Source: DASVBE01 sp963770375 | Lineage (GTDB): Bacteria; Actinomycetota; Actinomycetes; Streptosporangiales; Streptosporangiaceae | Reading direction: 5' to 3' | DNA length: 64,000 bases | NCBI GenBank assembly: GCA_963770375.1 | Contig: CAVYPM010000005.1 | Coordinates: 62,001 to 126,000, forward strand | Shown: positions 54,711 to 64,000 of the stretch, piece by piece | Layout of the letters: each line of letters begins with the position of its first letter | How positions within the stretch are numbered: position 1 is the stretch's first letter | Translations under genes and position numbers: made by a program | The notes under the pieces: model-generated | Databases searched by the model: none | Told to the model about the DNA's origin: nothing | Seen by the model: only the letters and a program-made list of their open reading frames with translations

Positions 54711-57467
54711 TTACTCAGGCGGCGGCGGGAGACCCCGGAGCGAGGCGATCAGGCCGGGCAGATCGTCCGGTTTGACCAGCACGTCCCGCGCCTTGGAGCC
54801 CTCGCTCGGGCCCACCACGTCGCGGCTCTCCAGCAGGTCCATCAGCCGCCCGGCCTTGGCGAACCCGACCCGCAGCTTGCGCTGCAGCATCGACGTCGAG
54901 CCGAACTGGGTGCTCACGATCAGCTCGGCGGCCTGGATCAGCAGGTCCAGGTCGTCGCCGATGTCCGCGTCGATCTCCTTCCTGGCCACCGGCTCGGCGG
55001 CGACGTCGTCGCGGTAGGACGGCTCGGCCTGCTTCTTGCAGTGCGTGACGACGTCCCGGATCTCCTTCTCCGAGACGAACGCGTTCTGGAGCCGCATCGG
55101 CTTGCTGGCGCCCATCGGCAGGAACAGCGCGTCGCCCTGGCCGACCAGCTTCTCCGCGCCGGGCTGGTCCAGGATGACCCGGCTGTCGGTGAGGCTGGAG
55201 GTGGCGAACGCCAGCCGGCACGGCACGTTGGCCTTGATCAGGCCGGTCACCACGTCCACCGAGGGCCGCTGGGTGGCCAGCACCAGGTGGATCCCGGCGG
55301 CCCGGGCCAGCTGGGTGATCCTGACCACCGAATCTTCCACGTCCCGCGGCGCGACCATCATCAGGTCGGCCAGCTCGTCGACGATGACCAGCAGGTACGG
55401 GTAGGGCACGTAGACCCGCTCGCTGCCCGGCGGCGCGGTGATCTTCCCGGCCCGCACGGCCTTGTTGAAGTCGTCCATGTGCCGGAACCCGGACGCGGCC
55501 AGGTCGTCGTAGCGGCGGTCCATCTCCCCGACCACCCAGCCCAGCGCGTCGGCGGCCTTCTTCGGGTCGGTGATGATCTGGGTGATCAGGTGCGGCACCC
55601 CGGCGTACGCGGCCAGCTCCACCCGCTTCGGGTCGACCAGGATCATCCGCACGTCGTCCGGGGTGGCCCGGGCCAGGATCGAGGTGATCAGCCCGTTGAT
55701 GCAGGTCGACTTGCCCGCGCCGGTCGCCCCGGCGATCAGCATGTGCGGCATCTTGGCCAGGTTCGCGACGACCGTGCGGCCCTCGACGTCCTTGCCCAGG
55801 CCGACCACCATCGGGTGGTGGTCGCCGGCGGCCACCGGGGAGCGCAGCACGTCGCCCAGCGACACGATCTCCCGGTCGGCGTTGGGGATCTCCACGCCGA
55901 TCGCGGACTTGCCCGGGATCGGCGACAGGATCCGCACGTCGGCGCTCTTCACCGCGTAGGCGATGTTCCTCGACAGCCGGGTGACCTGCTCGACCTTGAC
56001 CGCGTTGCCCAGCTCGATCTCGTACCTGGTCACCGTCGGGCCCCGGGTGAACCCGGTGACCTGCGCGTCCACCTCGAACTGCTCCAGCACCTCGGACAGC
56101 GCCTCGACCATCAGGTCGTTGGCCCGGGTCCGGGCCTTGGGCGCGGTGCCCGGCCTGAGGATGGTGGCGGGCGGCAGCGTGTAGGTCGCGTCGGTGGACG
56201 CGGACAGCGTGAGCTGGTCGCCGCCGCGCGGCACGCCGCCCTTGCTCAGCGCGGCCGCGGCCACCACGGCCGGGCCGTCCTCGTCCCGGCCGCCCGCCGC
56301 GCCGCGGCCGCCGGCACCGCCCGGGCCGGCCGCCCCGGCCCCGGGCACGGCCGCTTCCTCCGGGTCGTCCCAGGCGCCCCGCCACGGCTCGCCGCCGGGC
56401 TGCCCGGCCGCGGCCCCGCCAGCACCCGCAGGCAGCGCCGCCGCGTCGCGGCCGGACGCGCTGCCCGGCCGGGACAGCAGGCCGCCGAGCAGCGGGGTGT
56501 CGTACGGCCGCTCGTGGTCGCCGGCCTCCAGCGGCTCGCCGCGCCGCCGGCCCCGGGGCAGCGGCCGCCGCAGCGGGTCGCCCTCCTCGCCGGGCATCGC
56601 CGAGGCAGGCGGCGGCAGCCGGCGCCCCTGCAGCAGCGCGCGGAACTCGGCCAGCCGGGTCCCGATCTGGTGCACCGGCGTGCCGGTGATGACCAGCACG
56701 CCGAACCCGGTGACCAGCGCCAGCACCGGCACCGCCACCCACGCGGTCAGCCCGGCGACGAGCGGCGCGGACACCGCGAAGCCGATCAGCCCGCCGGCCG
56801 CGCGCAGCGCGGGCGCGCCCGCGGACGGGCCCGGCGTGCCGTTGGCCACGTGCACCAGGCCCAGCGCGCCGACCAGCAGCGCGCTCCAGCCGATCACCAC
56901 CCGGGCGGTCTCGGAGTTGCGGTCCGGGTGCCGCAGCAGCCGCCAGGCGAGCAGGCCGAGCAGCACCGGGATGGCCAGCGCACCGCGGCCGAACGAGCCG
57001 CGGATCACGTGGCCGAGCAGACGGCCGAGGCCGCTGCCCAGGTGCCCCCAGGTCACCGCGGCGGACAGCACCGCCGCGGCGAGGAAGGCCAGGCCCAGGC
57101 CGTCACGCCGGTGCGCGTCGTCCAGGTCGCGGGCGTGCTTGCCGTAGGCCCGGGCGGCGAAGCCGGCCGCGTGCGCGGTGGCCATCCAGGCGGCCACCCC
57201 GGCGTGCCACAGCCAGCTGCCCAGGATCGCGACCGGGCTGGTGGCCTGCTTGCGCGCCGCCGCGCCCTTGCCCTTGCCCGCGGGCTTGCGCCCGGTGCCC
57301 GGCCGGCGGCCGCCCTTCTGCGGGGGCTTGCGCCCGCCACCGCCACGGCCGCTGCCCGCGCCGGAAGACCCGGTGCCGGCCGGCCGCCGCTGCGGGTTGG
57401 CCGGGCGGGGCCGGGGGGCCTGACCGCCCAGAGGGCGTGCGTCGCCCCTGGGCGCACGAGTCGCCAT
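54711..57467 (-). CDS. ftsK: DNA translocase FtsK/SpoIIIE
   Basis: 918 residues. A basic, Gly/Arg-rich N-terminus is followed by four membrane helices (for example AFLAAAVLSAAVTWGH), a Pro/Gly-rich linker, and the motor: Walker A IAGATGAGKSTCINGLI, Walker B LLVIVDELADLMM, HLVLATQRPSVDVVTGLIKA. The C-terminal gamma domain (AAELIVSTQFGSTSMLQRKL) binds DNA orientation sequences. It moves chromosome DNA through the division septum. It lies 62 bp after rnj on the same strand. Confidence 0.96.
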   Translation of the reverse strand: MATRAPRGDARPLGGQAPRPRPANPQRRPAGTGSSGAGSGRGGGGRKPPQKGGRRPGTGRKPAGKGKGAAARKQATSPVAILGSWLWHAGVAAWMATAHAAGFAARAYGKHARDLDDAHRRDGLGLAFLAAAVLSAAVTWGHLGSGLGRLLGHVIRGSFGRGALAIPVLLGLLAWRLLRHPDRNSETARVVIGWSALLVGALGLVHVANGTPGPSAGAPALRAAGGLIGFAVSAPLVAGLTAWVAVPVLALVTGFGVLVITGTPVHQIGTRLAEFRALLQGRRLPPPASAMPGEEGDPLRRPLPRGRRRGEPLEAGDHERPYDTPLLGGLLSRPGSASGRDAAALPAGAGGAAAGQPGGEPWRGAWDDPEEAAVPGAGAAGPGGAGGRGAAGGRDEDGPAVVAAAALSKGGVPRGGDQLTLSASTDATYTLPPATILRPGTAPKARTRANDLMVEALSEVLEQFEVDAQVTGFTRGPTVTRYEIELGNAVKVEQVTRLSRNIAYAVKSADVRILSPIPGKSAIGVEIPNADREIVSLGDVLRSPVAAGDHHPMVVGLGKDVEGRTVVANLAKMPHMLIAGATGAGKSTCINGLITSILARATPDDVRMILVDPKRVELAAYAGVPHLITQIITDPKKAADALGWVVGEMDRRYDDLAASGFRHMDDFNKAVRAGKITAPPGSERVYVPYPYLLVIVDELADLMMVAPRDVEDSVVRITQLARAAGIHLVLATQRPSVDVVTGLIKANVPCRLAFATSSLTDSRVILDQPGAEKLVGQGDALFLPMGASKPMRLQNAFVSEKEIRDVVTHCKKQAEPSYRDDVAAEPVARKEIDADIGDDLDLLIQAAELIVSTQFGSTSMLQRKLRVGFAKAGRLMDLLESRDVVGPSEGSKARDVLVKPDDLPGLIASLRGLPPPPE

Positions 57468-57529
57468 ACTGCCACCGTAGCCAGGATTTCCAGCCCTGCC
57501 GTGCTCCCACGCCGCCGGCGGGCGCCGGA

Positions 57530-59224
57530 TCAGACCTCGATCAGCAACGGGATGATCATCGGCCGGCGGCGGTAATTCTCGTTAACCCACCGCCCCGCGG
57601 TCCGCCGTACCAGCTGGCTGAGCTGGTACACGTCGTTGGTGCCGTCCGCGGCGGCCCGGGCCAGCGCCTCCTCGATCCGCGGCCGGACCGCGTCGAACGC
57701 GGACTCGTCGATGCCCGAGCCGCGCGCGTGGATCTCCGGGCCCGCGATCACCTTGCCGCTGGTGGAGTCGATCACCACGACCACCGACAGGAAGCCCTCC
57801 TCGCCCAGGATCCGCCGGTCCTTCAGCGAGGTCTCGGTCAGCTCGCCGACCGACAGCCCGTCCACGTACACGTAGCCGGCCGGCACCTTGCCCACCACCG
57901 ACGCCCGCCCGTCGACCAGGTCGACGACCACGCCGTCCTCGGCGATCACGATGTTCTTCTCCGGCACGCCGGCCTTGGCGGCCAGCTCGGCGTGCGCCCG
58001 CAGGTGCCGCCATTCGCCGTGCACCGGGATGAAGTTCCGCGGCCGGACCAGGTTCAGCACGTACAGCAGCTCGCCCGCCGGCGCGTGCCCGGACACGTGC
58101 ACCAGCGCGTTGCCCTTGTGCACCACCCGGGCGCCGAGACGGGTCAGGTCGTTGATGATCCTCGACACCGCGGTCTCGTTGCCGGGCACCAGCGAGGAGG
58201 CGAGCACCACGGTGTCGCCCTCGGCGATCCGGATCGGGTGGTCCCGCCCGGCCATACGGGACAGCGCGGACATCGGCTCGCCCTGCGACCCGGTGGAGAT
58301 CAGCACGATGTTCTCCGGCGGCATCTCCTCCGCCTCGCGGAGCTCCACGATCAGCCCGCCGGGCACCTGCGGCACGTGCAGGTAGCCGAGGTCCCTGGCC
58401 ACGCCCATGTTGCGCACCATGGACCGGCCGACCAGGGCCACCTTGCGGCCGTTCGCGGCCGCGGTGTCGAGCACCTGCTGGACCCGGTGGACGTGGCTGG
58501 AGAAGCAGGCCACGATGATCCGCTGCCCGGCCGCGGCGAACACCTCGGCGAGCACCGGCGCGATGTCCCGCTCGCTGGTCACGATGCCGGGGACCTCGGC
58601 GTTGGTCGAGTCGGCCATCAGCAGGTCCACGCCGGTTGCCCCGATCCGGGCGAAGCCGCCCAGGTCGGTGAGCCGGCCGTCCAGCGGCAGCTGGTCCATC
58701 TTGAAGTCGCCGGTGTGCAGCACGACGCCCGCGCGGGTCCTGATGCCGACCGCGAGCGCGTCCGGGATCGAGTGGTTGACCGCGAAGAACTCCAGCTCGA
58801 ACGGGCCGAACCGGTGCGTGGTGCCGGCCGCGACCTCGGCGGTCTCCGGGGTGATGCGGTGCTCGGTCAGCTTGCTGCGGATCAGCCCGAGGGTCAGCTT
58901 GGAGCCCACCAGCGGGATGTCGGCGCGTTCCCGCAGCAGGTAGGGCACGCCGCCGATGTGGTCCTCGTGGGCGTGGGTGAGGACGATCGCCTCGATGTCG
59001 CCCAGCCGGTCCTCGATGGCGGCGAAGTCGGGCAGGATCAGGTCGACGCCGGGCTGGTCCGGCTCGGGGAACAGGACCCCGCAGTCGACCACGAGCAGCC
59101 GCCCGGCGTGCTCGAACACGGTCATGTTCCGGCCGATCTCGCCGAGCCCGCCGAGGGCGACGATGCGCAGGCCGTCACGGGGCAGGGCCGGCGGGTCGCC
59201 GAGCCCGGGATGCGGATGGCTCAC
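57530..59224 (-). CDS. rnj: Ribonuclease J
   Basis: 564-residue metallo-beta-lactamase ribonuclease with endo- and 5'-exonuclease activity. VALGGLGEIGRNMTVFEHAG, the metal motif LTHAHEDHIGGVPYLL, GDFKMDQLPLDG, ISTGSQGEPMSALSRMA and VHVSGHAPAGELLYVLNLV are all typical. The start is GTG 59222-59224, overlapping the dapA stop (GTGA). With rny at the other end, the window holds both main mRNA-decay nucleases. Confidence 0.96.
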   Translation of the reverse strand: MSHPHPGLGDPPALPRDGLRIVALGGLGEIGRNMTVFEHAGRLLVVDCGVLFPEPDQPGVDLILPDFAAIEDRLGDIEAIVLTHAHEDHIGGVPYLLRERADIPLVGSKLTLGLIRSKLTEHRITPETAEVAAGTTHRFGPFELEFFAVNHSIPDALAVGIRTRAGVVLHTGDFKMDQLPLDGRLTDLGGFARIGATGVDLLMADSTNAEVPGIVTSERDIAPVLAEVFAAAGQRIIVACFSSHVHRVQQVLDTAAANGRKVALVGRSMVRNMGVARDLGYLHVPQVPGGLIVELREAEEMPPENIVLISTGSQGEPMSALSRMAGRDHPIRIAEGDTVVLASSLVPGNETAVSRIINDLTRLGARVVHKGNALVHVSGHAPAGELLYVLNLVRPRNFIPVHGEWRHLRAHAELAAKAGVPEKNIVIAEDGVVVDLVDGRASVVGKVPAGYVYVDGLSVGELTETSLKDRRILGEEGFLSVVVVIDSTSGKVIAGPEIHARGSGIDESAFDAVRPRIEEALARAAADGTNDVYQLSQLVRRTAGRWVNENYRRRPMIIPLLIEV

Positions 59225-60148
59225 GTCAGCTTCACGCCTCCGGCTTCCAGGTCTTCTCTGAGCTGGGCGGTCTCCGCCGGGGTGGCCCCGCACAGCGGCG
59301 GCCGGACCGTCCCGCCGGGCAGCCCGAGCATGGCCAGCGCAGCCTTGGCCATGATCACGCCCTGCGTCCTGGTCATCCCGGTGTACACCGGCAGCAGGCC
59401 GCGGTGCAGGTCCAGCGCGCCGGCCACGTTCCCGGCCAGGTAGGCGTCGATCATGTCGTGCAGCCGGTCGCCCACCACGTGCCCGTGCACGCTGACGAAG
59501 CCGCACGCGCCCACCGACAGCCAGGGCAGGTTGAGGATGTCGTCGCCGGAGTAGAACGCCAGCCCGGTGCGGGCCATCACGTCCGAGCCCGCGCCCAGGT
59601 CGCCCTTGGCGTCCTTGACCGCGACGATCCGCGGGTGCCCGGCCAGCGACAGCAGCGTCGGGGTCGTGATCGGCGTGCCGGTCCGCCCCGGGATGTCGTA
59701 CAGCATGACCGGCAGCCCGGTGGCGTCGGCCACCGCGGTGAAGTGCGCGGCCAGCCCGGCCTGCGGCGGCTTGGAGTAGTACGGGGTGACCACCAGCAGC
59801 CCGGCCGCGCCCGCGGCCTCGGCGCTGCCGGGCCAGCTCGATGGAGTGCGCGGTGTCGTTGGTGCCCACCCCGGCCACCACGCTGGCCCGGTCGCCGACC
59901 GCCTCGATCACGGCCCGCAGCAGCTGATCTTTTTCCGCGTTGCTGGTGGTCGGCGACTCGCCGGTGGTGCCGCTGATGACCAGGCCGTCGTTGCGCATGT
60001 CGCTGACCAGGTATTCGGCCAGCCGGGCCGCGCCGTCGTAGTCGACCCCGCCGTCGGCCGTCATCGGGGTGACCATCGCGGTCATCATCCGGCCGAACGG
60101 GGCCGGGGGGGCCAGCGCGCCGCCGGGCCCTGCCTCGGAAGCTGTCAT
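59221..60148 (-). CDS. dapA: 4-hydroxy-tetrahydrodipicolinate synthase (frameshifted)
   Basis: About 308 residues, first step of the lysine/diaminopimelate branch. MMTAMVTPMTADGGVDYDGA, ISGTTGESPTTSNAEK, VVAGVGTND, MLYDIPGRTGTPI and the Schiff-base lysine in RIVAVKDAKGD are present. One extra C near 59823 breaks the frame in ELARQ; removing it gives ARQAEAAGAAG followed by VTPYYSKPPQAG. Since this enzyme is normally essential, a sequence error is much more likely than a pseudogene. The dapA-rnj-ftsK order is typical of actinobacteria. Confidence 0.93.
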
Positions 60149-60304
60149 GCCACGAACGCTACCGGCCCGCGGCCAGACCGGGAAATACGCCGGGGACGGG
60201 CGCGGCGGCGTGGGCTCCCCGTAGGTGGCCCACGCCGCCTGCGCCTGGCCGTTCATCAGCCGCGCCATTTTTATGGATTACGGGATTTGCCGCGCGGGCC
60301 CCGG

Positions 60305-61336
60305 TCAGCCCGCCGGGTCACCCGCGGCCGGCTTCTCCTCCGCTTCCGCGGCGCCGGCCGGCCCGGGCACCGCATGGCCGTTCGCGGCCTGCCCGTTTGC
60401 TGCCTGCCCGTTCGCCGCGGCCAGCGCGGTGCCCGTGCCCGGCCCGCTGGCCGCGGCCCTGGCCGGGCTGGGCTGCCACGGCCGGGCCAGGGCCAGCCAG
60501 GTGGCGCCCACGGTGAGCAGCACCGCGCACAGGATCCAGCCCAGCGCGGTGGTGCCCACCCCGGCGTACTTCAGCCCGGACGCGAAGATCACGAAGGTGA
60601 TCGCGGGCCGGATGTACTTGTCCGGCGCGCGGGACGACAGGAACGACCCGATCAGCACGGCCGGCACGCTGCCCAGGATGATCGACGCGGTCACGGTGAA
60701 CTCGATGTGGTTGAAGGCCAGCGCGCCGAGCGCCGCCGCCACGGTCAGCGGCACGGCCTGGGTCAGGTCGGTGCCGACCAGCTGGTTGGCGCCGATCACC
60801 GGGTACAGGAACAGCAGCAGGACGATCATCAGCGACCCGGAGCCGACCGAGGTGAGCCCGACGATCAGCCCGCCCACCGCGCCGATCGCCACGGTCAGCA
60901 GCGGCTTGACCGTGATCTCCTTCACCTTGCCCTGGCGGGTCTGCCCGCCGCGCAGGTCCAGCAGGTAGCGCAGGACCATGGCGAACGCGCCGAGCAGCAG
61001 CGCCGCGCCCAGGAACCGCTCCACGTCGGTCTGCGCGCTGCTGCTGTCGCCGAGCAGGTGCAGCAGGTACGAGCCGAGGAAGGCGAACGGCACCGAGCCG
61101 AGCACCATCCAGCCCACGAGCCTGAGGTTCACCGTGCCCTTGCGCAGGTGAACGATCGCGCCCACCGGCCGCATCAGTACCGCCGCGACCAGGTCGCTGG
61201 TGATCGCCGCCGACGGCGTGATGCCGAAGATCAGGATCAGCATCGGGGTCATCAGCGCGCCCCCGCCGGCCCCGGTCAGCCCGACCAGGAACCCGACCAC
61301 GCTGCTGCCGAGCACGATGTAGGGGTTGATATTCAT
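60305..61336 (-). CDS. TauE/SafE-family permease
   Basis: 343 residues with about eight membrane helices in two similar halves (VVGFLVGLTGAGGGALMTPM and VGGLIVGLTSVGSGSLMIVL). It belongs to the sulfite/sulfonate/organic acid exporter family. The C-terminal 60 residues are a cytoplasmic Ala/Gly-rich tail with repeats of ANGQA. GGAGG precedes ATG 61334-61336. The substrate is unknown. Confidence 0.9.
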   Translation of the reverse strand: MNINPYIVLGSSVVGFLVGLTGAGGGALMTPMLILIFGITPSAAITSDLVAAVLMRPVGAIVHLRKGTVNLRLVGWMVLGSVPFAFLGSYLLHLLGDSSSAQTDVERFLGAALLLGAFAMVLRYLLDLRGGQTRQGKVKEITVKPLLTVAIGAVGGLIVGLTSVGSGSLMIVLLLFLYPVIGANQLVGTDLTQAVPLTVAAALGALAFNHIEFTVTASIILGSVPAVLIGSFLSSRAPDKYIRPAITFVIFASGLKYAGVGTTALGWILCAVLLTVGATWLALARPWQPSPARAAASGPGTGTALAAANGQAANGQAANGHAVPGPAGAAEAEEKPAAGDPAG

Positions 61337-61472
61337 GCCACCTCCGAGTCCACCTCGAACGGAACTTAGCCGATCGGGAACCCGTGAAACCAGCTAACCC
61401 CTGACCTGGGTTTTCCCGGGACGGACGATGGCCAGCCGCGGCGGGCGGCTGCCTCGCGGGTGGTGCCGGCGG

Positions 61473-63570
61473 TCAGCCCAGGCCGGTCTGCCAGGCGGCG
61501 AAGGACAGCGTCTCCGCCGACAGCCCGACCGCACGGCTGACCGACCGGGCCGAGTGGCCGACGTCGGTCTCCCGGCGCAGCAGCACCGGCCGGCCGCGGC
61601 CCCCGGGCCCGGCCGGCGCCGCGGTGGCGTGCTGCAGCGCGGCGCACATCTTCCTGGCGTGCAGCGTGTCGACCCGGGTGTCGCTCTCGAAGATGGTGAA
61701 CAGCACGGCCGGGTAGCTCACGCCCTCCCGCACGTGGTGGTACGGCGAGTAGGACAGCAGCCAGCCCAGCTCGGCCGGGTCCTGCGCGGTGCCGTACTCG
61801 TCGTTCCAGGTCTCGCCGAGCCCGAACTGCTCATAGCGGACCATGTCCAGCAGCGGCGCGGAGCACACCGCCGCCGCGTACAGGTCGGGCCGCTGCGTGA
61901 TGGCCGCGCCGACCAGCAGGCCGCCGTTCGACCCGCCGGAGATGGACAGCTGCTCCGCGCGTGGTCAGGCCCTCGGCGATCAGCGTCTCGGCCGCCGCGT
62001 GGAAGTCGTCGAACACGTTCTGCTTGTGCTCGCGCATGCCCGCGCGGTGCCATTCCTCGCCTTCCTCGCTGCCGCCGCGCAGCCCGGCCACCGCGTAGAT
62101 GCCGCCCGCCTCGGCCCAGGCCAGGATCGACGGCGTGTAGGCCGGGGTCAGGCTGATGTTGAAGCCGCCGTACCCGTACAGGATCGCGGGCCGCGGCCCC
62201 GGGCTGGCCCCCGCCCCGGCGATGACCACCATCCGCACCGTGGTGCCGTCCTTGGACTGGTAGGCGATCTGCCGGGTGGTGACGGCGGGCACCGCCACCG
62301 ACCCGGGCGCCCGCTCAGCCAGGCTGACCGCGCCGTCCCGCGCGTCGTAGTGGTACACCGCGGCCGGCGTGGTGTGGTCGGTATAGGCGAACCAGGCCTC
62401 GTGCCCGCCCTCGGGGCGCTCGTGCAGCCCGCCGATGGTGCCCAGGCCGGGCAGCCCGATCTGGCCCCGCGGCTCGCCGGTGGCCAGGTCGTGCACGGTG
62501 ATCTCGCTGATCGCGTGCCGGGTCCAGGCGGCCAGCAGGACCGGCCGGCCAAGCTCCGCACCGTCCAGGATGGCGTAGCCGCCGAGCACCGCCGCACTGT
62601 CTGACGGCAGCAGCTCCTGCCAGGAGGCGTAGTCCAGCGCGCCCGGGCCGGTCACCATCAGCCGGCCGCGCGGCGCGTCCCGGTCGGTGAACAGGTACAG
62701 CCGCCCGTCCCGGCCCGCGTGCAGGCTGGTCTGCGCGTCCACGCCCTCCTGCACGACCACCAGGTCGGGCGCGGCCTCGCCGGACCCGGTCAGGTCGGCC
62801 AGCCACAGGTCGTTGCGCGGCGCGGTGCCGGCCGACGCGCTGACCGTCAGCCAGCGGCCGTCCCGGCTCACCGCGACGCCGAAGTAGTCGGTCTTGTCCC
62901 GGCCCGCGCCGAAGATCTCGGTGTCCTCGCCCGCCGGCGCGCCCACCTGGTGCAGGTAGACCCGGCGGTGGTACTGCTCCTCGCCGTCCGGGACCTGGTC
63001 CGGGGGCAGCCGCCGGACGTAGTAGAACGCCTTGCCGCCGGGCAGCCAGGCCACCCCGGTGTACCGGCAGCGGTCGATCGGGCCGTCCACCTCCTGGCCG
63101 GTGGCCACGTCCATGACCCGCAGCACGGACTCCTCCGCGCCGCCCTCGGACAGCTGGTAGGCCAGCAGCCGGCCCTCCTTGTCCGGCTGCCAGGCGTCCA
63201 GCGTGGTGGTGCCGTCCGGGTTGACCTGCATCGGGTCGATCAGCACCCGCTCGGGCCCGTCGCCGTCGGCGGTGAACAGCACGGCGTGCTCCTGGCCGGG
63301 CCCGCGGCGCAGGAAGAACCGGCGGCTGCCGCGCCACACCGGCGGGCTGACCATCCCGGCCGCCATCAGCTCGGTCAGCCGCTCCGCGAACCCGGCCCGC
63401 CGCGGCCAGCCGTCCCGGTATGCGGCGTACAGCGCGTCCTGGCCCGCCAGCCACTCGCCGGTTTCCCCGCTGCCCGGGTCCTCGAGCCACCGGTACGGAT
63501 CAGGGACCCGAACGCCGTTCAAATTGTCGGTTACATCCGCCCGCTGCGCTGCAGGGTAGCCAGGTTCCAT
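61473..63570 (-). CDS. Prolyl oligopeptidase, S9A family (frameshifted)
   Basis: About 698 residues: an N-terminal propeller region (VPDPYRWLEDPGSGETGEWL, YTGVAWLPGGKAFYYVRRLP) and a C-terminal alpha/beta hydrolase (AILYGYGGFNISLTPAYTPS, GIYAVAGLRGGSEEGEEWH). One extra C near 61957 breaks the frame at the active site; removing it gives TTREQLSISGGSNGGLLVG with the catalytic Ser in GGSNGG. The acid and His follow in ESDTRVDTLHARKM and DVGHSARSVSRA. It is cytoplasmic, with no signal peptide. Confidence 0.92.
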
Positions 63571-63732
63571 GGCCGCACTCTACGCATCGGCCCGGACGCC
63601 GGGCCGGGGCGGTCTGTGCCATGGGCCGATCACGCCGCTACCCTTATCGTGTTGCCGGGCTGACCGTCTGGCAATCACACTGTGACTGGGTGCTCTGGCT
63701 TCCCCAGCGGCGCACTCGGCGGGAGGTGCTGA
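63571..63732. promoter_or_regulatory. Divergent promoter region of the peptidase and HNH genes
   Basis: 162 bases between two divergent starts, with GGGAGG (63721-63726) as the ribosome site of the HNH gene. No clear operator was found. Confidence 0.35.
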
Positions 63733-64000
63733 GTGCGTCGGGTACTGCTGCTCAACATCACGTATGAGCCGCTGACCACCGTAGGCCTGCACCGCGCCGT
63801 GTGCCTCGTGCTCGGCGAGAAGGCCGAGATCGTGCACGAGGACAGCCGCGGGATCGTCCTCCATTCCGCTTCGGCCCGGCTGGCCGCCCCCTCGGTGATC
63901 AAGCTCCGCAGATACGTCCGCGTACCGTACCGCAGCCGGATCCCGCTCACCCGGGCGGCCCTCATGCGGCGGGACAACTATCTCTGCGCCTACTGCGGGG
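63733..64000 (+). CDS. HNH endonuclease family protein (partial, runs off the window)
   Basis: 89 residues are visible from GTG 63733, with GGGAGG seven bases upstream: VRRVLLLNITYEPLTTVGLH, RAVCLVLGEKAEIVHEDSRG, IPLTRAALMRRDNYLCAYCG. The last CAYCG is the first half of the Cys4/HNH zinc site. This matches the actinobacterial McrA-like HNH family, which is widespread and of unclear role. The rest lies beyond position 64000. Confidence 0.85.
   Translation, partial: MRRVLLLNITYEPLTTVGLHRAVCLVLGEKAEIVHEDSRGIVLHSASARLAAPSVIKLRRYVRVPYRSRIPLTRAALMRRDNYLCAYCG

Noticed and set aside
55041..57575. 844-codon open frame opposite ftsK
   Set aside because: His/Arg/Gly-rich antisense translation with no domain; ftsK is intact on the other strand.
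59221..60148. dapA as a true pseudogene
   Set aside because: One extra C explains the break, all active-site motifs remain and the enzyme is normally essential.

Overview
The window is very G+C-rich, gene-dense DNA from an actinobacterium. Evidence for this is the strong third-position G/C bias, frequent GTG starts, 4- or 8-base stop/start overlaps, and the block dapA-rnj-ftsK-(HTH membrane protein)-rimO-pgsA-cinA-clgR at the right end, with lhr, a DUF3046 gene, recA, recX and rny at the left end. As I recall, these two groups lie close together in Streptomyces-type genomes. Here about 37 kb of accessory genes (roughly 12.77-50.3 kb) separates them. I cannot name a genus.

Left core (1-12.75 kb): the end of an unrecognised gene, rny, a GH16-like protein, the recA-recX pair with a near-perfect LexA box, DUF3046, a SAM methyltransferase and the large helicase Lhr.

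Quaternary-amine island (12.77-27.06 kb): this is the most striking part. A leftward operon encodes a 3-keto acid cleavage enzyme (cdhC-like), L-carnitine dehydrogenase (cdhA-like), a betainyl-CoA thioesterase (cdhB-like) and a Rieske oxygenase of the glycine-betaine/carnitine type. Next to it lies an IclR regulator. A rightward set encodes a second thioesterase, a CaiA-like acyl-CoA dehydrogenase and a very clear CaiD (crotonobetainyl-CoA hydratase). It is followed by a dipeptide-type ABC importer with a double ATPase and a choline sulfatase (betC). Together they suggest import of gamma-butyrobetaine, carnitine and choline sulfate and stepwise conversion to glycine betaine, acetoacetate and choline. 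The CoA ligase/transferase that would start the route and the Rieske reductase are not in the window.

Accessory middle (27.1-50.3 kb): a large ATP-binding LuxR regulator; a sulfur-flavoured stretch with two DsrE-family paralogues carrying paired CxxC motifs on either side of a SulP permease; a LuxR/HD-GYP fusion regulator; Nudix, SRPBCC and ArsR genes; an unusual small-molecule kinase/class-III PLP enzyme fusion with a VOC gene; a secreted CAP-domain protein; quinone oxidoreductase, SDR, flavoprotein disulfide reductase and VOC genes; an aromatic amino-acid lyase homologue with an altered MIO triad; and an Rrf2 regulator that is probably translated from a leaderless mRNA.

Right core (50.38-64 kb): clgR, cinA, pgsA, rimO, a RodZ-like HTH membrane protein, ftsK, rnj, dapA, a TauE/SafE permease, a prolyl oligopeptidase and the start of an HNH endonuclease.

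About fifteen genes, including dapA, carry single-base frameshifts, many at short G or C runs, while protein motifs stay intact on both sides. I read most of these as sequence/assembly errors rather than gene decay, and annotate the full gene span in each case. I saw no tRNA, rRNA, CRISPR array, insertion sequence or prophage.
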